From Mycoplasmopsis agalactiae 14628 (GTDB lineage: Bacteria; Bacillota_I; Bacilli_A; Mycoplasmatales; Metamycoplasmataceae): a stretch of 64,000 nucleotides of DNA. The translations under genes were made by a program, and so were the position numbers. The notes under the pieces were generated by a model. It saw only the letters and a list, made by a program, of their open reading frames with translations, made no database searches and had not been told where the DNA came from. Positions 45,704 through 56,912 of this stretch are shown here, piece by piece (the stretch's first letter is position 1; every line of letters begins with the position of its first letter). Location: contig NZ_AJPR01000011.1 of assembly GCF_000266865.1 (NCBI RefSeq), positions 62,001-126,000 of the forward strand, read 5' to 3'.

Positions 45704-45709
45704 TATAAT
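45704..45709 (+). promoter_or_regulatory. -10 box of the tRNA pair
   Basis: TATAAT about 32 bases before the tRNA-Cys gene; the T-rich stretch at 45682-45687 may act as a weak -35. Confidence 0.5.
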
Positions 45710-45741
45710 ACATTACACGGCAATTAGAGATCGGTCATTGT

Positions 45742-45817
45742 GGCACCATAGCCAAAAGGCCAAGGCACGAGTCTGCAAAACTCCGATTTACCGGTTCGAG
45801 TCCGGTTGGTGCCTCCA
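45742..45817 (+). tRNA. tRNA-Cys (GCA)
   Basis: 76 nt including encoded CCA. The acceptor stem GGCACCA pairs with TGGTGCC (45807-45813), the discriminator is U as in tRNA-Cys, the anticodon GCA is at 45775-45777, and the T loop is GGTTCGAGTCC. Confidence 0.95.
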
Positions 45818-45823
45818 TATTAT

Positions 45824-45900
45824 GCGCCCATAGCTCAACTGGACAGAGTGTTTGGCTACGGACCAAAAGGTTAGGGGTTCGACTCCTCTTGGGCGCGCCA
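45824..45900 (+). tRNA. tRNA-Arg (ACG)
   Basis: 77 nt including encoded CCA, six bases after tRNA-Cys. The acceptor GCGCCCA pairs with TGGGCGC (45890-45896), and the anticodon ACG at 45858-45860 would become ICG after A34 deamination. The T loop GGGTTCGACTCC is canonical. Confidence 0.95.
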
Positions 45901-45916
45901 TATAACAATGTTACTG

Positions 45917-45941
45917 AATTAGGCAAGTTGCCTAATTTTTT
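45917..45941. terminator. Bidirectional terminator between the tRNA pair and comEC
   Basis: AATTAGGCA/TGCCTAATT stem with T-run on the plus side. The comEC stop codon (45919-45921, minus) lies inside the stem, so it may end transcription from both sides. Confidence 0.8.
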
Positions 45942-47307
45942 TATTATTTTTTACCACACTCATGACTGATAGCACTATAAATCAGGCAAATATGTTTATT
46001 GATACTAACAGTCAGGAAGAATATACTTTAACCGTCAGTAGGGCTGAAAAATCTATCAAGATATTCAATAATTCATCTAAAAGATAGTATGCAAAGTTCA
46101 TAAAGTCAGTGCTTCAGAAAAAAATTATTGACATTAAATAATATATTTCAAATATCGGGATTAAAACAATACTAAAGATAAAAGACAAGAGATTTAGAGA
46201 TGAATTTATCTTAGCTATTATTGGTAAATTAAACAAATATATTAGTGTGAATATAATGAGTGTCTTTAGAATATTTCATTTTATATTTATTAAATTGCTT
46301 AGTGTAAGCAGAACGAATGAACAAGTGAAGGAAAGAATAAAAGATAGTGAAAATACAAGATCAAAATTTAAGCTAAAAACGACAATTAAGGCTATGAATC
46401 AGCCATCATAATACTTAAATTCATAATTTCCAAGTCTCTTTTGGTGTTTAATAAACAACATTATTAAACTTCTTATTGCTGAAACAAATGAATTAAGCAA
46501 AATGACATAACAGAATAATATTGCAATTACAAAGTATAGTGAAGATTTATGTTTTTTGAATATCTTGTTAGCCAAAAGCGCTATAAAATAGAATAATAAG
46601 TCAAAATGTAGTCCTGATATGACTAGTAAATGTGAAACATTTATAAGTCTAGCCTTTGTATTGGCAATTTGAGAATCATTAATTCCAAAGACCATTGTGC
46701 TTCAGTATCTAGCAAAGTAGATCTTGTTTGCACCATAGGCGCTTAGTAATTGATTAAGACTTTCGGTTTGATATGACACTTGTTTAATTGTTGAATTGTT
46801 TACAACATATTTTATAGAATTAGATAATATAAATGTTTTATCAAACTTAATATTCGACAAATTTTTACTTAAATTGCCTTTCACTTCAACTAGCGAACCA
46901 TGAATAATTTTTGACACTGATGTTAAGTTGATACCCAAGACTAGAACATTATGTTTTGAGTTACTAATTATTAAATAATTATCACTTGATTTAATTACTG
47001 TTCCTTGAACAATATATAAACCATCATCTAGTAAATGTTTAAACATTGTCGGCATTAAAATGCACAGATAAAAAACAATAGCTACCAGAGCAGTTCCTAA
47101 ATATTTTCAATTTCTAAAATTAATGTACACTGCTAAGATAACATATGCTACAACCCACACATACCTAGTTTCAGTACTAAAAATAGATAAGTGAATAAAT
47201 ACAGGCAAAATAAATGCCAGTAAATTTAGGCTTACAAGATTAAAACTTTCTTTAGTTTTAAAAAAGTTTTGTCTCCAATGCCCTTTAAAGAGCGAATATC
47301 GTCTCAT
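45919..47307 (-). CDS. comEC: ComEC/Rec2-family competence membrane protein (channel domain only)
   Basis: A 462-aa polytopic membrane protein. The family's hallmark is seen as NVSHLLVISGLHFDLLFYFI. Further on are SAIRSLIMLF, a DLVFSLSFILSFTCSFVLL stretch and NLLSFIFSIVLIPFEIYYL, all typical of the Competence domain. An N-terminal OB-like region (LYIVQGTVIKSSDNYLIISN) precedes them. The C-terminal metallo-beta-lactamase-like nuclease domain of Bacillus ComEC is absent. UGA at 46399 is Trp and the frame stays open to TAA at 45919, covering what first looks like an empty 400-base region. ATG 47307 is inside comEA (76-base overlap), with a weak ribosome site. ComEC forms the channel for single-stranded DNA uptake. 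Confidence 0.85.
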
Positions 47308-47744
47308 CTAACTTTGGATTTGTTTCTCCTTAACTGAACTAGTTGTCTTGAAACATTTGCGGAAACTCCCAATTTTCTTAGTTGTTGCTCATCGTTTAAT
47401 TCTAGTCAATGTATTTGTTTGTTAACATCATTATCAAAATTGTTTTTCAGAAATGGAATAAATATTTTTACATTATTTGTGTACTCCTTGTTCATGTCAA
47501 CATTCGAAAGATCTGCATTATTTTCTTTTACAACATTTAGAATTTCTTTTAACTTGACTCCCTTCTTAAAATAGTGTTTTCCTTTAAATAAAACTGCGCC
47601 CGATACATCTATTGCCACGACATCGCTATCGCTTGGCGAAATTTTATAAAATGAGGTACGATTTGAATCAAAAGTAATTGCTATTGTAGAGGCAGCAACA
47701 GCAACTAGAACTAAAGAGCCAATAACAAATCTTTTAATTCTCAT
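47232..47744 (-). CDS. comEA: ComEA-like DNA-binding protein (SLBB plus helix-hairpin-helix)
   Basis: A 170-aa protein with an N-terminal membrane anchor (RFVIGSLVLVAVAASTIAI), an SLBB domain (VVAIDVSGAVLFKGKHYFKK onward) and, after UGA-coded Trp at 47406, a helix-hairpin-helix pair (LELNDEQQLRKLGVSANVSR, then VRWDDIRSLKGIGDKTFLKL). This is the ComEA layout: double-stranded DNA is bound outside the membrane and passed to ComEC. The stop is TAA at 47232. The first helix-hairpin (LRKLGV) lacks the usual GIG glycine pair; the second (LKGIGDKT) is intact. Confidence 0.85.
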
Positions 47745-47784
47745 TTCATCTTATTAGTTTTAAAATAGGTTGCCAAAATAAAAA

Positions 47785-47820
47785 AAGAAAAAAATAGGGA
47801 AAAACTCCCCGTTTTTCCCT
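47785..47820 (-). terminator. Intrinsic terminator of gpsA
   Basis: Ten-base stem AGGGAAAAAC/GTTTTTCCCT with a five-base loop and, on the minus strand, a long T-rich run. Stem sequence is shared with the hairpins at 18634 and 51795. Confidence 0.88.
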
Positions 47821-47833
47821 AAAAAGTTTGTGC

Positions 47834-48832
47834 TTAGTTATACTCTTCAATAAAGTCAGTTAACTTTTTAACATCCTTATTGTGATATAAAACATCGATA
47901 ATAGACCTTAAAAATGGTGCGTTAATTGACTTATTATCATTTAATATATCTTCTAATGTTTTGGCATTATGGTAGCCTTCAACTGTTTTAGTATTTTCTT
48001 CCAGCACTGTTTTAAGGCCTTTCTGGGCAATTTGTGTTCCAAAAAGAAAGTTTCTACTTTTCACGCTAGAGCATGTTAAGAATATGTCACCAATTGCTGA
48101 AAGTTCTAAAGGCAAATTATTATCAGCAGAGTTAAACAAAGCTTTATAAATTTGGTAAATTTCTTTTGCTCCTGCAGCCAATAAAGCAGATTCGGTATTT
48201 TTGTAAGGAAACATATGTGTTATTGCACCTATGCCTATTGCAAGAACATTTTTAAGTGCAGCAAATAACTCACTTCCTTTTTCATTAGGATTAATTATCA
48301 ACCTAAAATATTTATTATTGAATATTTTTGACACTTCTAGCAAGAAGTCATGATCAGGCCCAACAATGTTAATCATTGTTAGTGCATTTTCAAATACTTC
48401 AGCTGCAAAAGAAGGGCCAAGTATTGAGCAGTAGTGTTCAATATTGTCTGAAAATTTCTCAACTAAGACATCTGAAAAGAATTTTTTAGTCTTTGAATCT
48501 ATACCTTTAGCAACATTAACTATTTTAATTTTGCGTGTTCCTAATATGTTTCTGATTTGACTAAGAACACTGTCAATAGCTCCTGATGGCACAGCAAGTA
48601 TCATTAAATCAAGCTCATTCAATGCCTGTTCTAAGTTGGCAGTTGCACAAACATTATTAGGATTATTGAACTTTTTATCGCCAAAATACTTAGAATTAAT
48701 GCCATTATTAATGTCACTAATTTCTTTTGCATCAATTCCTCACATGGTGACTTTATGGTTATTATAAGACAACACATTTGCTAATCCGCTAGCTCATGCA
48801 CCTGTGCCTATTATAGTTACTTTCTTAGACAT
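47834..48832 (-). CDS. gpsA: Glycerol-3-phosphate dehydrogenase (NAD(P)+)
   Basis: A 332-aa cytosolic enzyme interconverting dihydroxyacetone phosphate and sn-glycerol 3-phosphate for lipid synthesis. Its nucleotide-binding motif is VTIIGTGAWASGLANVLSYN at the N-terminus. Later ILGPSFAAEVFENALTMI, the catalytic AALKNVLAIGIGAI lysine segment and LSAIGDIFLTCSSVKSRNF are diagnostic. The start at 48832 is behind GAGGAG and UGA codons near 48740 are Trp. Located just downstream of rsmA on the same strand with a 15-base gap. Confidence 0.95.
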
Positions 48833-48847
48833 AATTTTCTCCTCGAT

Positions 48848-49636
48848 CTATTTTGCTTCTAACTCAGAATATAATTTCTTTATAGTTTCTAAGTCTAGCT
48901 GCTGAATTCTAATGTTTTCATTTATATTTAACAAGTTGTAAGCATATAGAATTTTTTCTTGTGAATAAACCTGTTTTAAAGATCAAATTAGTTTTTTTCT
49001 TCTTGCACTAAAACAAAGTTTAAAAAAGTCTTTTAGTTGGTCATAATTATCATTCTTATCTTGATAAAAATCAAATGTAACAATTGCTGAATCCACCTTT
49101 GGAACAGGGCTAAAGTTGTTTTTGCTTACAAATAATTCTTTTTTAACTTTAGCAACATATTGGCAAGTTATGCTTAATTTAGAATATTCATAGCTATTAG
49201 GCGCTGCAACTATTCTGTCAGCCACTTCCTTCTGAACTAATAATGCTGCTCGCTTAAACAAAAATCTATTCTCAATTATTTTAAATATTATTTCACTAGT
49301 AATATAGTAAGGAATGTTGCCTACTACTTCAAAACAGGCATATTGGTCCAAATTAGCATTTAAAAAGTCGTCATGAACAAGCTTTTTATTTTCAGCATCA
49401 AAATAATTTTGCTTGTTTAAAAACTGGATCATATCTGGGTCAATTTCAAAAGCAACTAACTTTGAGCATTTATTTACAAGGTATTTTGTCAAAGCTCCAG
49501 TTCCTGGTCCAATTTCAATAATTTGTTTACCTTCAGGGTTAATAATATCAACTATTCTTTGAATAACAGATTCACTATGCAAAAAATTCTGTCCAAATTT
49601 TTTCTTAGCTTTTGGTTGAATATGCCCACTAAACAT
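48848..49636 (-). CDS. rsmA: 16S rRNA adenine dimethyltransferase
   Basis: A 262-aa KsgA-type methyltransferase that dimethylates the two adjacent adenines at the 3' end of 16S rRNA. KKKFGQNFLHSESVIQRIVD is the N-terminal signature, IIEIGPGTGALTKYL is the SAM-binding motif, VVGNIPYYITSEIIF carries the catalytic NIPY, and FSPVPKVDSAIVTF follows. UGA at 48983 is Trp. The start overlaps the end of tatD by eight bases, so it is translated by coupling. Confidence 0.96.
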
Positions 49637-50390
49637 TTATTTTAAATAACCTCTTTGCATTTTTTAACACTTTATCAGTAAACTTCTCAATTGATAAACC
49701 TTTAACTCCCGCGATATAGTTTGCTGTGTGCTTAACATAATTTGGATAATTTATCATCCCACGCTTACTTGCTGGTGGTAAGTATGGAGCATCAGTTTCA
49801 GTTAGTATTTTGTCAACAGGAAGGAATTGTAAAACTTCTAGTAATGACGAATTATTTTTGTAAGTTGCTATTGCACTAAAGCTAAAGTAGCATCCTAATT
49901 CACTAAATTTTTTTGCTCAATATAAGTTACCACTAAATGTGTGAATCATGAACTTAACATCATTAAACTGACTAAGTATTTCATATAAGTCTTCATAAGA
50001 ATCTCTCATGTGCACAACAACAGGCAAGTTATGCTTTTGGGCAACCTTAATTTGGGCAATGAACGATTCTTTTTGAACATCCTTTTTGGTATCAGGATAG
50101 TGATAATCAAGTCCAATTTCGCCAATAGCAACAACATTTTTGGTAAGCTGACTTTCAACAATAATACCGTCTTCTGCTCCGGTTGAATTATTAGGATGAA
50201 CACCAATAACCGGAAATGTGTAGTCAAAATGCGAGCAAATATTTAATACTTCAAGATTTTCCTTAGGATCACATCCGGTTATAAGCATTGCCGCAACCCC
50301 TTTAAAATAGGCTTTTTCGATTACCTGAAAGTTATCCTTGTAATACTCTTTAATTGGATGGGTATGGCAATCAATATATTTTATGCTCAT
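49629..50390 (-). CDS. tatD: TatD-family metal-dependent DNase
   Basis: A 253-aa TIM-barrel hydrolase. IDCHTHP (metal ligands), VAIGEIGLDYHYP, LPVVVHMRDSYEDL, IHTFSGNL and ILTETDAPYLPP follow the family order. These enzymes act as metal-dependent 3'-5' DNases in repair and fragment degradation. The start at 50390 follows AGGAAAAAAAT. It lies between mnmE (nine-base gap) and rsmA (overlap); tatD-rsmA adjacency is frequent in Firmicutes. UGA codon at 49917 is Trp. Confidence 0.95.
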
Positions 50391-50399
50391 ATTTTTTTC

Positions 50400-51737
50400 C
50401 TACTTTCCAAGGCAGAAGTTTTTGAACATCTCATCAAGCAGCAATTCGTTATCTGCACGACCAGTTATATCAGTCAAATGACTTCAAGCTTGTCTAAGAT
50501 CAATAATTACAACATCAGGATCATAGCCTTGTTTGATTGATTGAATAGCATCATCAAGCGACTTGTGGGCCTGTTTTATAAGTGCTAACTGTCTAGAATT
50601 ATTAACATATTGATCATTGTTTAAGTCAACATTTTTAAAAACAGTGACCAATTTTTCTTTTAGTGGATCTAAGTCATTTAGTTTTGCACTCACATAAAGA
50701 AAATCATCGCTTGTTGTCTTGAGCAAATCTTTTTTGTTTATAACTGGAACATAAATTTTATTTAATGAAAGCGCCTTATCTTTAATTTGCAAATCAAACT
50801 CATTATCATTTTGGCTTGGATCATATATGTGTAAAACAACATCGGCCTTGTCAATTTGCTCAAATGATTTATCAATACCAATTTTTTCAATTTTTTCTTT
50901 AGTATCTCTAATACCTGCTGTATCAATGAATTTAAATAAAAGTCCCTTGTATTGTCACATAGCTTCAACTATATCTCTAGTTGTGCCAGCGATGTCTGTT
51001 ACTATGGCTTTATCCTCTTCCAGTATTGCATTTAAAATAGAACTTTTTCCAACATTAGGTTTTCCCAAAATGGCTATTTTAATGCCCTCGAAGATCATTC
51101 TTGATGTTTGGCTTAACTCAATAGTTTTATTAATTTTACTTCTAATAGATTCTAATCTTGATATTAATTTATCTGTAAAAGGGTTGTCAAAATCATATTC
51201 AGGATAATCGATTGAAACTTCCATTTCGCCTATCAAATAGGCTAATTCATTCTTTAATTCCTGAATATACATGGATGTTTTACCATCAAATTTTTTAATA
51301 GCTAATTTAGTTTGACTAACTGTGCTAGCATGGATTAAGTCATTAATTGCTTCAGCTTTAATAAGATCCATTTTCCCATTTAAAAAGCTTCTTCTACTAA
51401 ATTCACCAGGCTCAGCCAACCTTGCACCATTAGCAAGTAACAATTCTAAAATTCGATTAGTAATTACTACGCCGCCATGACAGTTTATTTCAACTGTATC
51501 TTCGCCAACAAAGTTATTTGTGCCTAAAAATCACATACACAAAACTTCATCAATCACTTCATTATCATTTAAATTATCAACAATATTACCAAAAGTAATT
51601 GTATGACTAGTGCCTACCTTACCGGTGAAAACCTTTTTAACAACGTTAACACTATCTGGTCCACTTACTCTAATGATTGAAATAGCTTGATTGATTTTTC
51701 CACCGGATGAAATTGCTGTAATCGTGTCATTTATCAT
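50400..51737 (-). CDS. mnmE: tRNA modification GTPase MnmE
   Basis: A 445-aa GTPase that with MnmG modifies U34 of several tRNAs. It has an N-terminal tetrahydrofolate-binding domain ([23 protein letters not shown]), [20 protein letters not shown], and a G domain inserted in the helical domain: GKPNVGKS (225-232), a DIAGTTRD G2 and a DTAGIRDT G3. The C-terminal FCLGK matches the conserved FCIGK with the catalytic Cys. Several UGA codons are Trp. First gene of the mnmE-tatD-rsmA-gpsA series. Confidence 0.96.
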
Positions 51738-51783
51738 ATTTCTAATTTTACAATAATATAAAACTAGTGAATTGTATTAAAGT

Positions 51784-51815
51784 GAACAAAAAAAGGAAAA
51801 ACAGGCCGTTTTTCC
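51784..51815 (-). terminator. Minus-directed terminator between divergent genes
   Basis: GGAAAAAC/GTTTTTCC stem with a five-base loop; on the minus strand it is followed by seven T residues. No minus-strand gene lies upstream before gap, so it may end antisense or read-through RNA. Confidence 0.6.
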
Positions 51816-51865
51816 CGAATTTTTACTTCTTTTGATAATCTGCATAAAACACTACTTAATAAGTT

Positions 51866-52540
51866 ATGGAAAATGAAAATAAGTTTTGTAACACCTTTGT
51901 CAGCTATGCAATGTTTTTAAATAATGTTAAGTCTATATCTTTATTAAAGAAAAATAGTATAAGCGATCTAAAACTAAGAATAAGAATAATTATTAATAAT
52001 AAATTTTTAATTCATTCATTAGGCCTTAACTATTGCAAGACATTTTTTGGAAGGTACAGAAAGGATACTGGAAGCCTCATTAAGGATATTTTAACTAAAA
52101 GATTAACTGAGGAGCAAATTCTGCTTGATATTCCCAAAAGCAAGCAGAAATATTTTGAGAAAAAATTAGAGTCAATCAAAATACTGACTAATAATTTTGC
52201 ATATCCCTTGCTTAAAGATAACTATACAAATATTTTTGAATATTTTAAGATCAAGCCAGAAACTAATAATGACACAACATATAACCATTGTCAGTTAGTT
52301 GTAGTAAGTAAGCCTGATAATAAAAACAAAAGGCTAATTTTATATGGCATATCAAGTTCACTGTATGAGTTTAAGCATATTCAAAGTAGTAAGTATTTTT
52401 ATAATGAAAACAGATCATATATAAATTGTGTATTTTTGCCAATAAGCCTAAAATATAGGAGTATAAGTACAAGCGAATTAAATCAGAAATATACCAAAAT
52501 TGATCAATCGTTTTTAAACAAACGCAACTTAAAATATTAA
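51866..52540 (+). CDS. Hypothetical protein, 224 aa, without tryptophan
   Basis: Not recognised. It starts with ATG at 51866 (no ribosome site) and ends at TAA 52538-52540, with no UGA codon at all in 224 codons, unlike most neighbours. It is basic and Lys/Asn/Ile rich, with scattered Cys, and has no signal peptide or membrane helix. A segment GLNYCKTFFGRYRKDTGSLI and a later CQLVVVSKPDNKNKRLILYG look folded. It is an isolated gene between divergent mnmE and convergent gap, flanked by hairpins at both ends. It could be an accessory or horizontally acquired gene. Confidence 0.65.
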   Translation: MENENKFCNTFVSYAMFLNNVKSISLLKKNSISDLKLRIRIIINNKFLIHSLGLNYCKTFFGRYRKDTGSLIKDILTKRLTEEQILLDIPKSKQKYFEKKLESIKILTNNFAYPLLKDNYTNIFEYFKIKPETNNDTTYNHCQLVVVSKPDNKNKRLILYGISSSLYEFKHIQSSKYFYNENRSYINCVFLPISLKYRSISTSELNQKYTKIDQSFLNKRNLKY

Positions 52541-52563
52541 AAGCTCCAATGAAGGAGCTTTGT
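52540..52563. terminator. Terminator between the 224-aa gene and gap
   Basis: AAAGCTCC/GGAGCTTT stem of eight bases, six-base loop. It serves the convergent ends of both flanking genes; T-runs are weak on both sides. Confidence 0.7.
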
Positions 52564-52571
52564 AATAATTA

Positions 52572-53597
<1,026 letters not shown>

Positions 53598-53701
53598 TTA
53601 TTTTCTATTAAAATTATAGTTTAAACATTTTGCTTTATGCATAGTGATATAAGGCGGGAGATTAAATATATGGCAATCTTTCCACTATTTTTATGAAAAA
53701 A

Positions 53702-53736
53702 ATAAAACAGTACATATGCTTTTAACACTGTTTTAT
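53702..53736 (-). terminator. Terminator of serS built on the ATAAAACAG element
   Basis: ATAAAACAGT and ACTGTTTTAT arms around a 15-base loop, followed on the minus strand by a T-rich run. The variant ACTTATAAAACAG overlaps the serS stop codon. Confidence 0.7.
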
Positions 53737-53739
53737 AAG

Positions 53740-55008
<1,269 letters not shown>

Positions 55009-55035
55009 AAGACCTCTAATTTTGTTTATATTATT

Positions 55036-56067
55036 TTACAACTTAAAACGTTTTATTGACAACTTATAAATCATTAGTGATCATAATGATAGATTTGAAG
55101 GAACAGAAGTATCAATGTCATTATTTTTTATAAACTCTTTAAGCATTAAAGAACAAATTTGCTGCATTTTTGTCCTGCATTCTGGTTTCTGAATCATGCA
55201 AAGCAAATAACAAAGCGATAAAAGCTGGACAAACAAACCTTTTTTTAGTGATTTTAATATTTTGTTATCATCAACTAACTTTAGCTCAGAAAAATCATTA
55301 AAAACACTTTGGTATGATGCAAAAAGTAATTTAAGTTTGTCAGATCAAGCACTCAGATTAGTTGCAGACGAATTTTTACGAATTTGGTATGTATAAACTT
55401 TACTTTTTATTCTTTTGAACTTAACGTTTGTAAAGTAAAGCAAATGCATAAAACGAATATCTTCATATATTCCATCAGAAAAATTTTTATTATATTTTTT
55501 AACAACTTGAAGGTAAAAATCTCTTTTGATTAGCTTACCTCAACAAACTGAAGTGTTGTTATAGTAGTGTTCAATTGGAGAGTTAATATCATAATTAAGA
55601 AAACGAGGCACTTCAGGCACAGAAATTCTTAAGTTTTTAGCATATTCATAACTATATAAAGCTTCAGCAACTAAAACATCATAGTCATCATCTAAATTGT
55701 TTACAAAAGTTTGAATAGCATTCTTGTGTAATTTATCATCATCATCAACAAAAATAAAATATTTGCCAGTTGCCTTTTCAATTAAAAAGTGTCTGTTAAA
55801 ACCTATGCCTACATGTTCATGATAATCTTTTAAATCATAGACTTTGATTCTTGAATCTTTAGTAGCATATTCGTTAATTATTTGCAGTGTATTATCAGTT
55901 GAGTAATCATTTAATAATATAATTTCTAAATTTTTATATGAGCTTTTTAAAACACTATCCAAAGAAAAATAAGAGTTGTTTTCTATATTGTGACAAGGAA
56001 TTAATATACTAATTTTAGGATTGGCATTATTGATGTCGCCTGACTTAACATTATTACTCTTATTCAT
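55036..56067 (-). CDS. Glycosyltransferase family 2
   Basis: A 343-aa GT-A fold transferase. ISILIPCHNIENNSYFSLDS is the nucleotide-sugar start, IILLNDYSTDNTLQI is the second motif, ATGKYFIFVDDDDKLHKNAI carries the DXD metal site, and WGKLIKRDFY (UGA-coded Trp) follows. It probably builds a cell-surface glycolipid or polysaccharide; donor and acceptor cannot be called. There is no ribosome site, and an extended -10 (TGGTATAAT) ends six bases before the ATG, so it is likely leaderless. It lies just downstream of rpmH on the opposite strand and upstream of serS. Confidence 0.9.
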
Positions 56068-56073
56068 AGCTTA

Positions 56074-56079
56074 ATTATA
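56074..56079 (-). promoter_or_regulatory. Extended -10 box of the glycosyltransferase gene
   Basis: TATAAT on the minus strand preceded by TGG, ending six bases before the ATG at 56067. Confidence 0.6.
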
Positions 56080-56272
56080 CCAATATAGTCAGTTATAAAT
56101 TGTTGTTTAGTTCTATTGTGTAGTGTTGTTTCCATAATTAGCATACATTTTAGTATGCATAAAGCAACTTTTGTGATTTATGTAACTTTTATTGGAGCTT
56201 CAAAATTAAAAAACATCAATTAAAAAAATAATTATCTATAAATTATTTATTAAACTAAAAAGTCCTTAATGC

Positions 56273-56283
56273 CTGTTTTATAG
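56273..56283 (-). repeat. CTATAAAACAG dispersed element, copy 8
   Basis: Exact copy on the minus strand in the rpmH/glycosyltransferase divergent region; GGC follows as in other copies. Confidence 0.65.
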
Positions 56284-56362
56284 TATTCTAGGCCTAAAAG
56301 AAATGCAGTTTTTTGTTGTTGCAAAATTGTTAATTTATGATTTAAAATTTCAAAGTTTTATA

Positions 56363-56368
56363 TATAAT
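56363..56368 (+). promoter_or_regulatory. -10 box of rpmH-rnpA-yidC
   Basis: TATAAT 44 bases before the rpmH ATG, with TTTAAA at 56341-56346 as a weak -35 at 16 bases. Confidence 0.55.
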
Positions 56369-56412
56369 ATTAACCATTACTAATTCCACATATATTTTTA
56401 ACAGGAGGCAAT

Positions 56413-56562
56413 ATGAGTTTAAGAACATATCAACCTAAAAAAAGACAAAGAGCTAAAGTTCATGGCTTTCGTGCTAGAATGGCTACTGAAAACGGCAGAA
56501 AAGTTTTAGCAGCTAGAAGAGCTAAAGGAAGAAAAAGACTAACTGTTTCAGACGACAAATAA
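56413..56562 (+). CDS. rpmH: 50S ribosomal protein L34
   Basis: A 49-aa very basic protein too short for simple ORF scans. It reads [20 protein letters not shown], then [19 protein letters not shown], the full L34 signature. AGGAGG precedes the ATG. The next gene rnpA starts 14 bases on, giving the classic rpmH-rnpA pair. Confidence 0.97.
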   Translation: MSLRTYQPKKRQRAKVHGFRARMATENGRKVLAARRAKGRKRLTVSDDK

Positions 56563-56575
56563 TTTTTAACACCTT

Positions 56576-56899
56576 ATGAAAAAAGAATTTAGACTTCAAA
56601 AAAGTTGAGAATTTGATGAAATAATAAAGTCTAAAAAACAGTTTGCAAATAATTTTTTGGTTTTATACTACAAGGAAGCTAATAGTTTTAAGTTGGGTAT
56701 TACCGTTCCTAAAAAGTTCTGCAATGCAGTTCTAAGAAATTATTATAAAAGGCAAGTAAAGGCAATTATTCATAAATTAAATGTCTATGATTTTAAATTT
56801 CACTGTGTTTTAATTTTACGAAAAGAGTTTTTGAACGAGAAGTTTGAGGCTAAATTTAGTGCCACGCAAAAACTTTTTAACAAATTAAGAATAAATTAA
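56576..56899 (+). CDS. rnpA: Ribonuclease P protein component
   Basis: A 107-aa basic protein that assists RNase P RNA in 5' processing of tRNAs. KKEFRLQKSWEFDEIIKSKK at the start (Trp is UGA) and KLGITVPKKFCNAVLRNYYK with the RNR-like motif RNYYKRQVK identify it. It has no ribosome site of its own and depends on the rpmH transcript. yidC follows after 13 bases. Confidence 0.94.
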
Positions 56900-56912
56900 G
56901 AGAAGCTTACAA

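Larger units (their letters stand above)
56068..56412. other. Divergent intergenic region between the glycosyltransferase and rpmH
   Basis: 345 bases with no gene. It contains the leaderless promoter of the glycosyltransferase, one CTATAAAACAG element at 56273, and the rpmH promoter. Although rpmH often lies beside dnaA and oriC, no convincing DnaA-box cluster is visible here. Confidence 0.6.

Noticed and set aside
45735-45926. A minus-strand frame across the tRNA pair
   Set aside because: It is a chance frame opposite two well-formed tRNA genes.
46142-46411. An open plus-strand stretch thought to be a transposase or gene remnant
   Set aside because: It has no start codon with a ribosome site, and the minus strand is the coherent last third of ComEC, ending at 45919.
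56068-56412. Possible oriC next to rpmH
   Set aside because: There is no dnaA in the neighbourhood and no cluster of TTATCCACA-like boxes; only one loose match (TTATCTATA) was seen.
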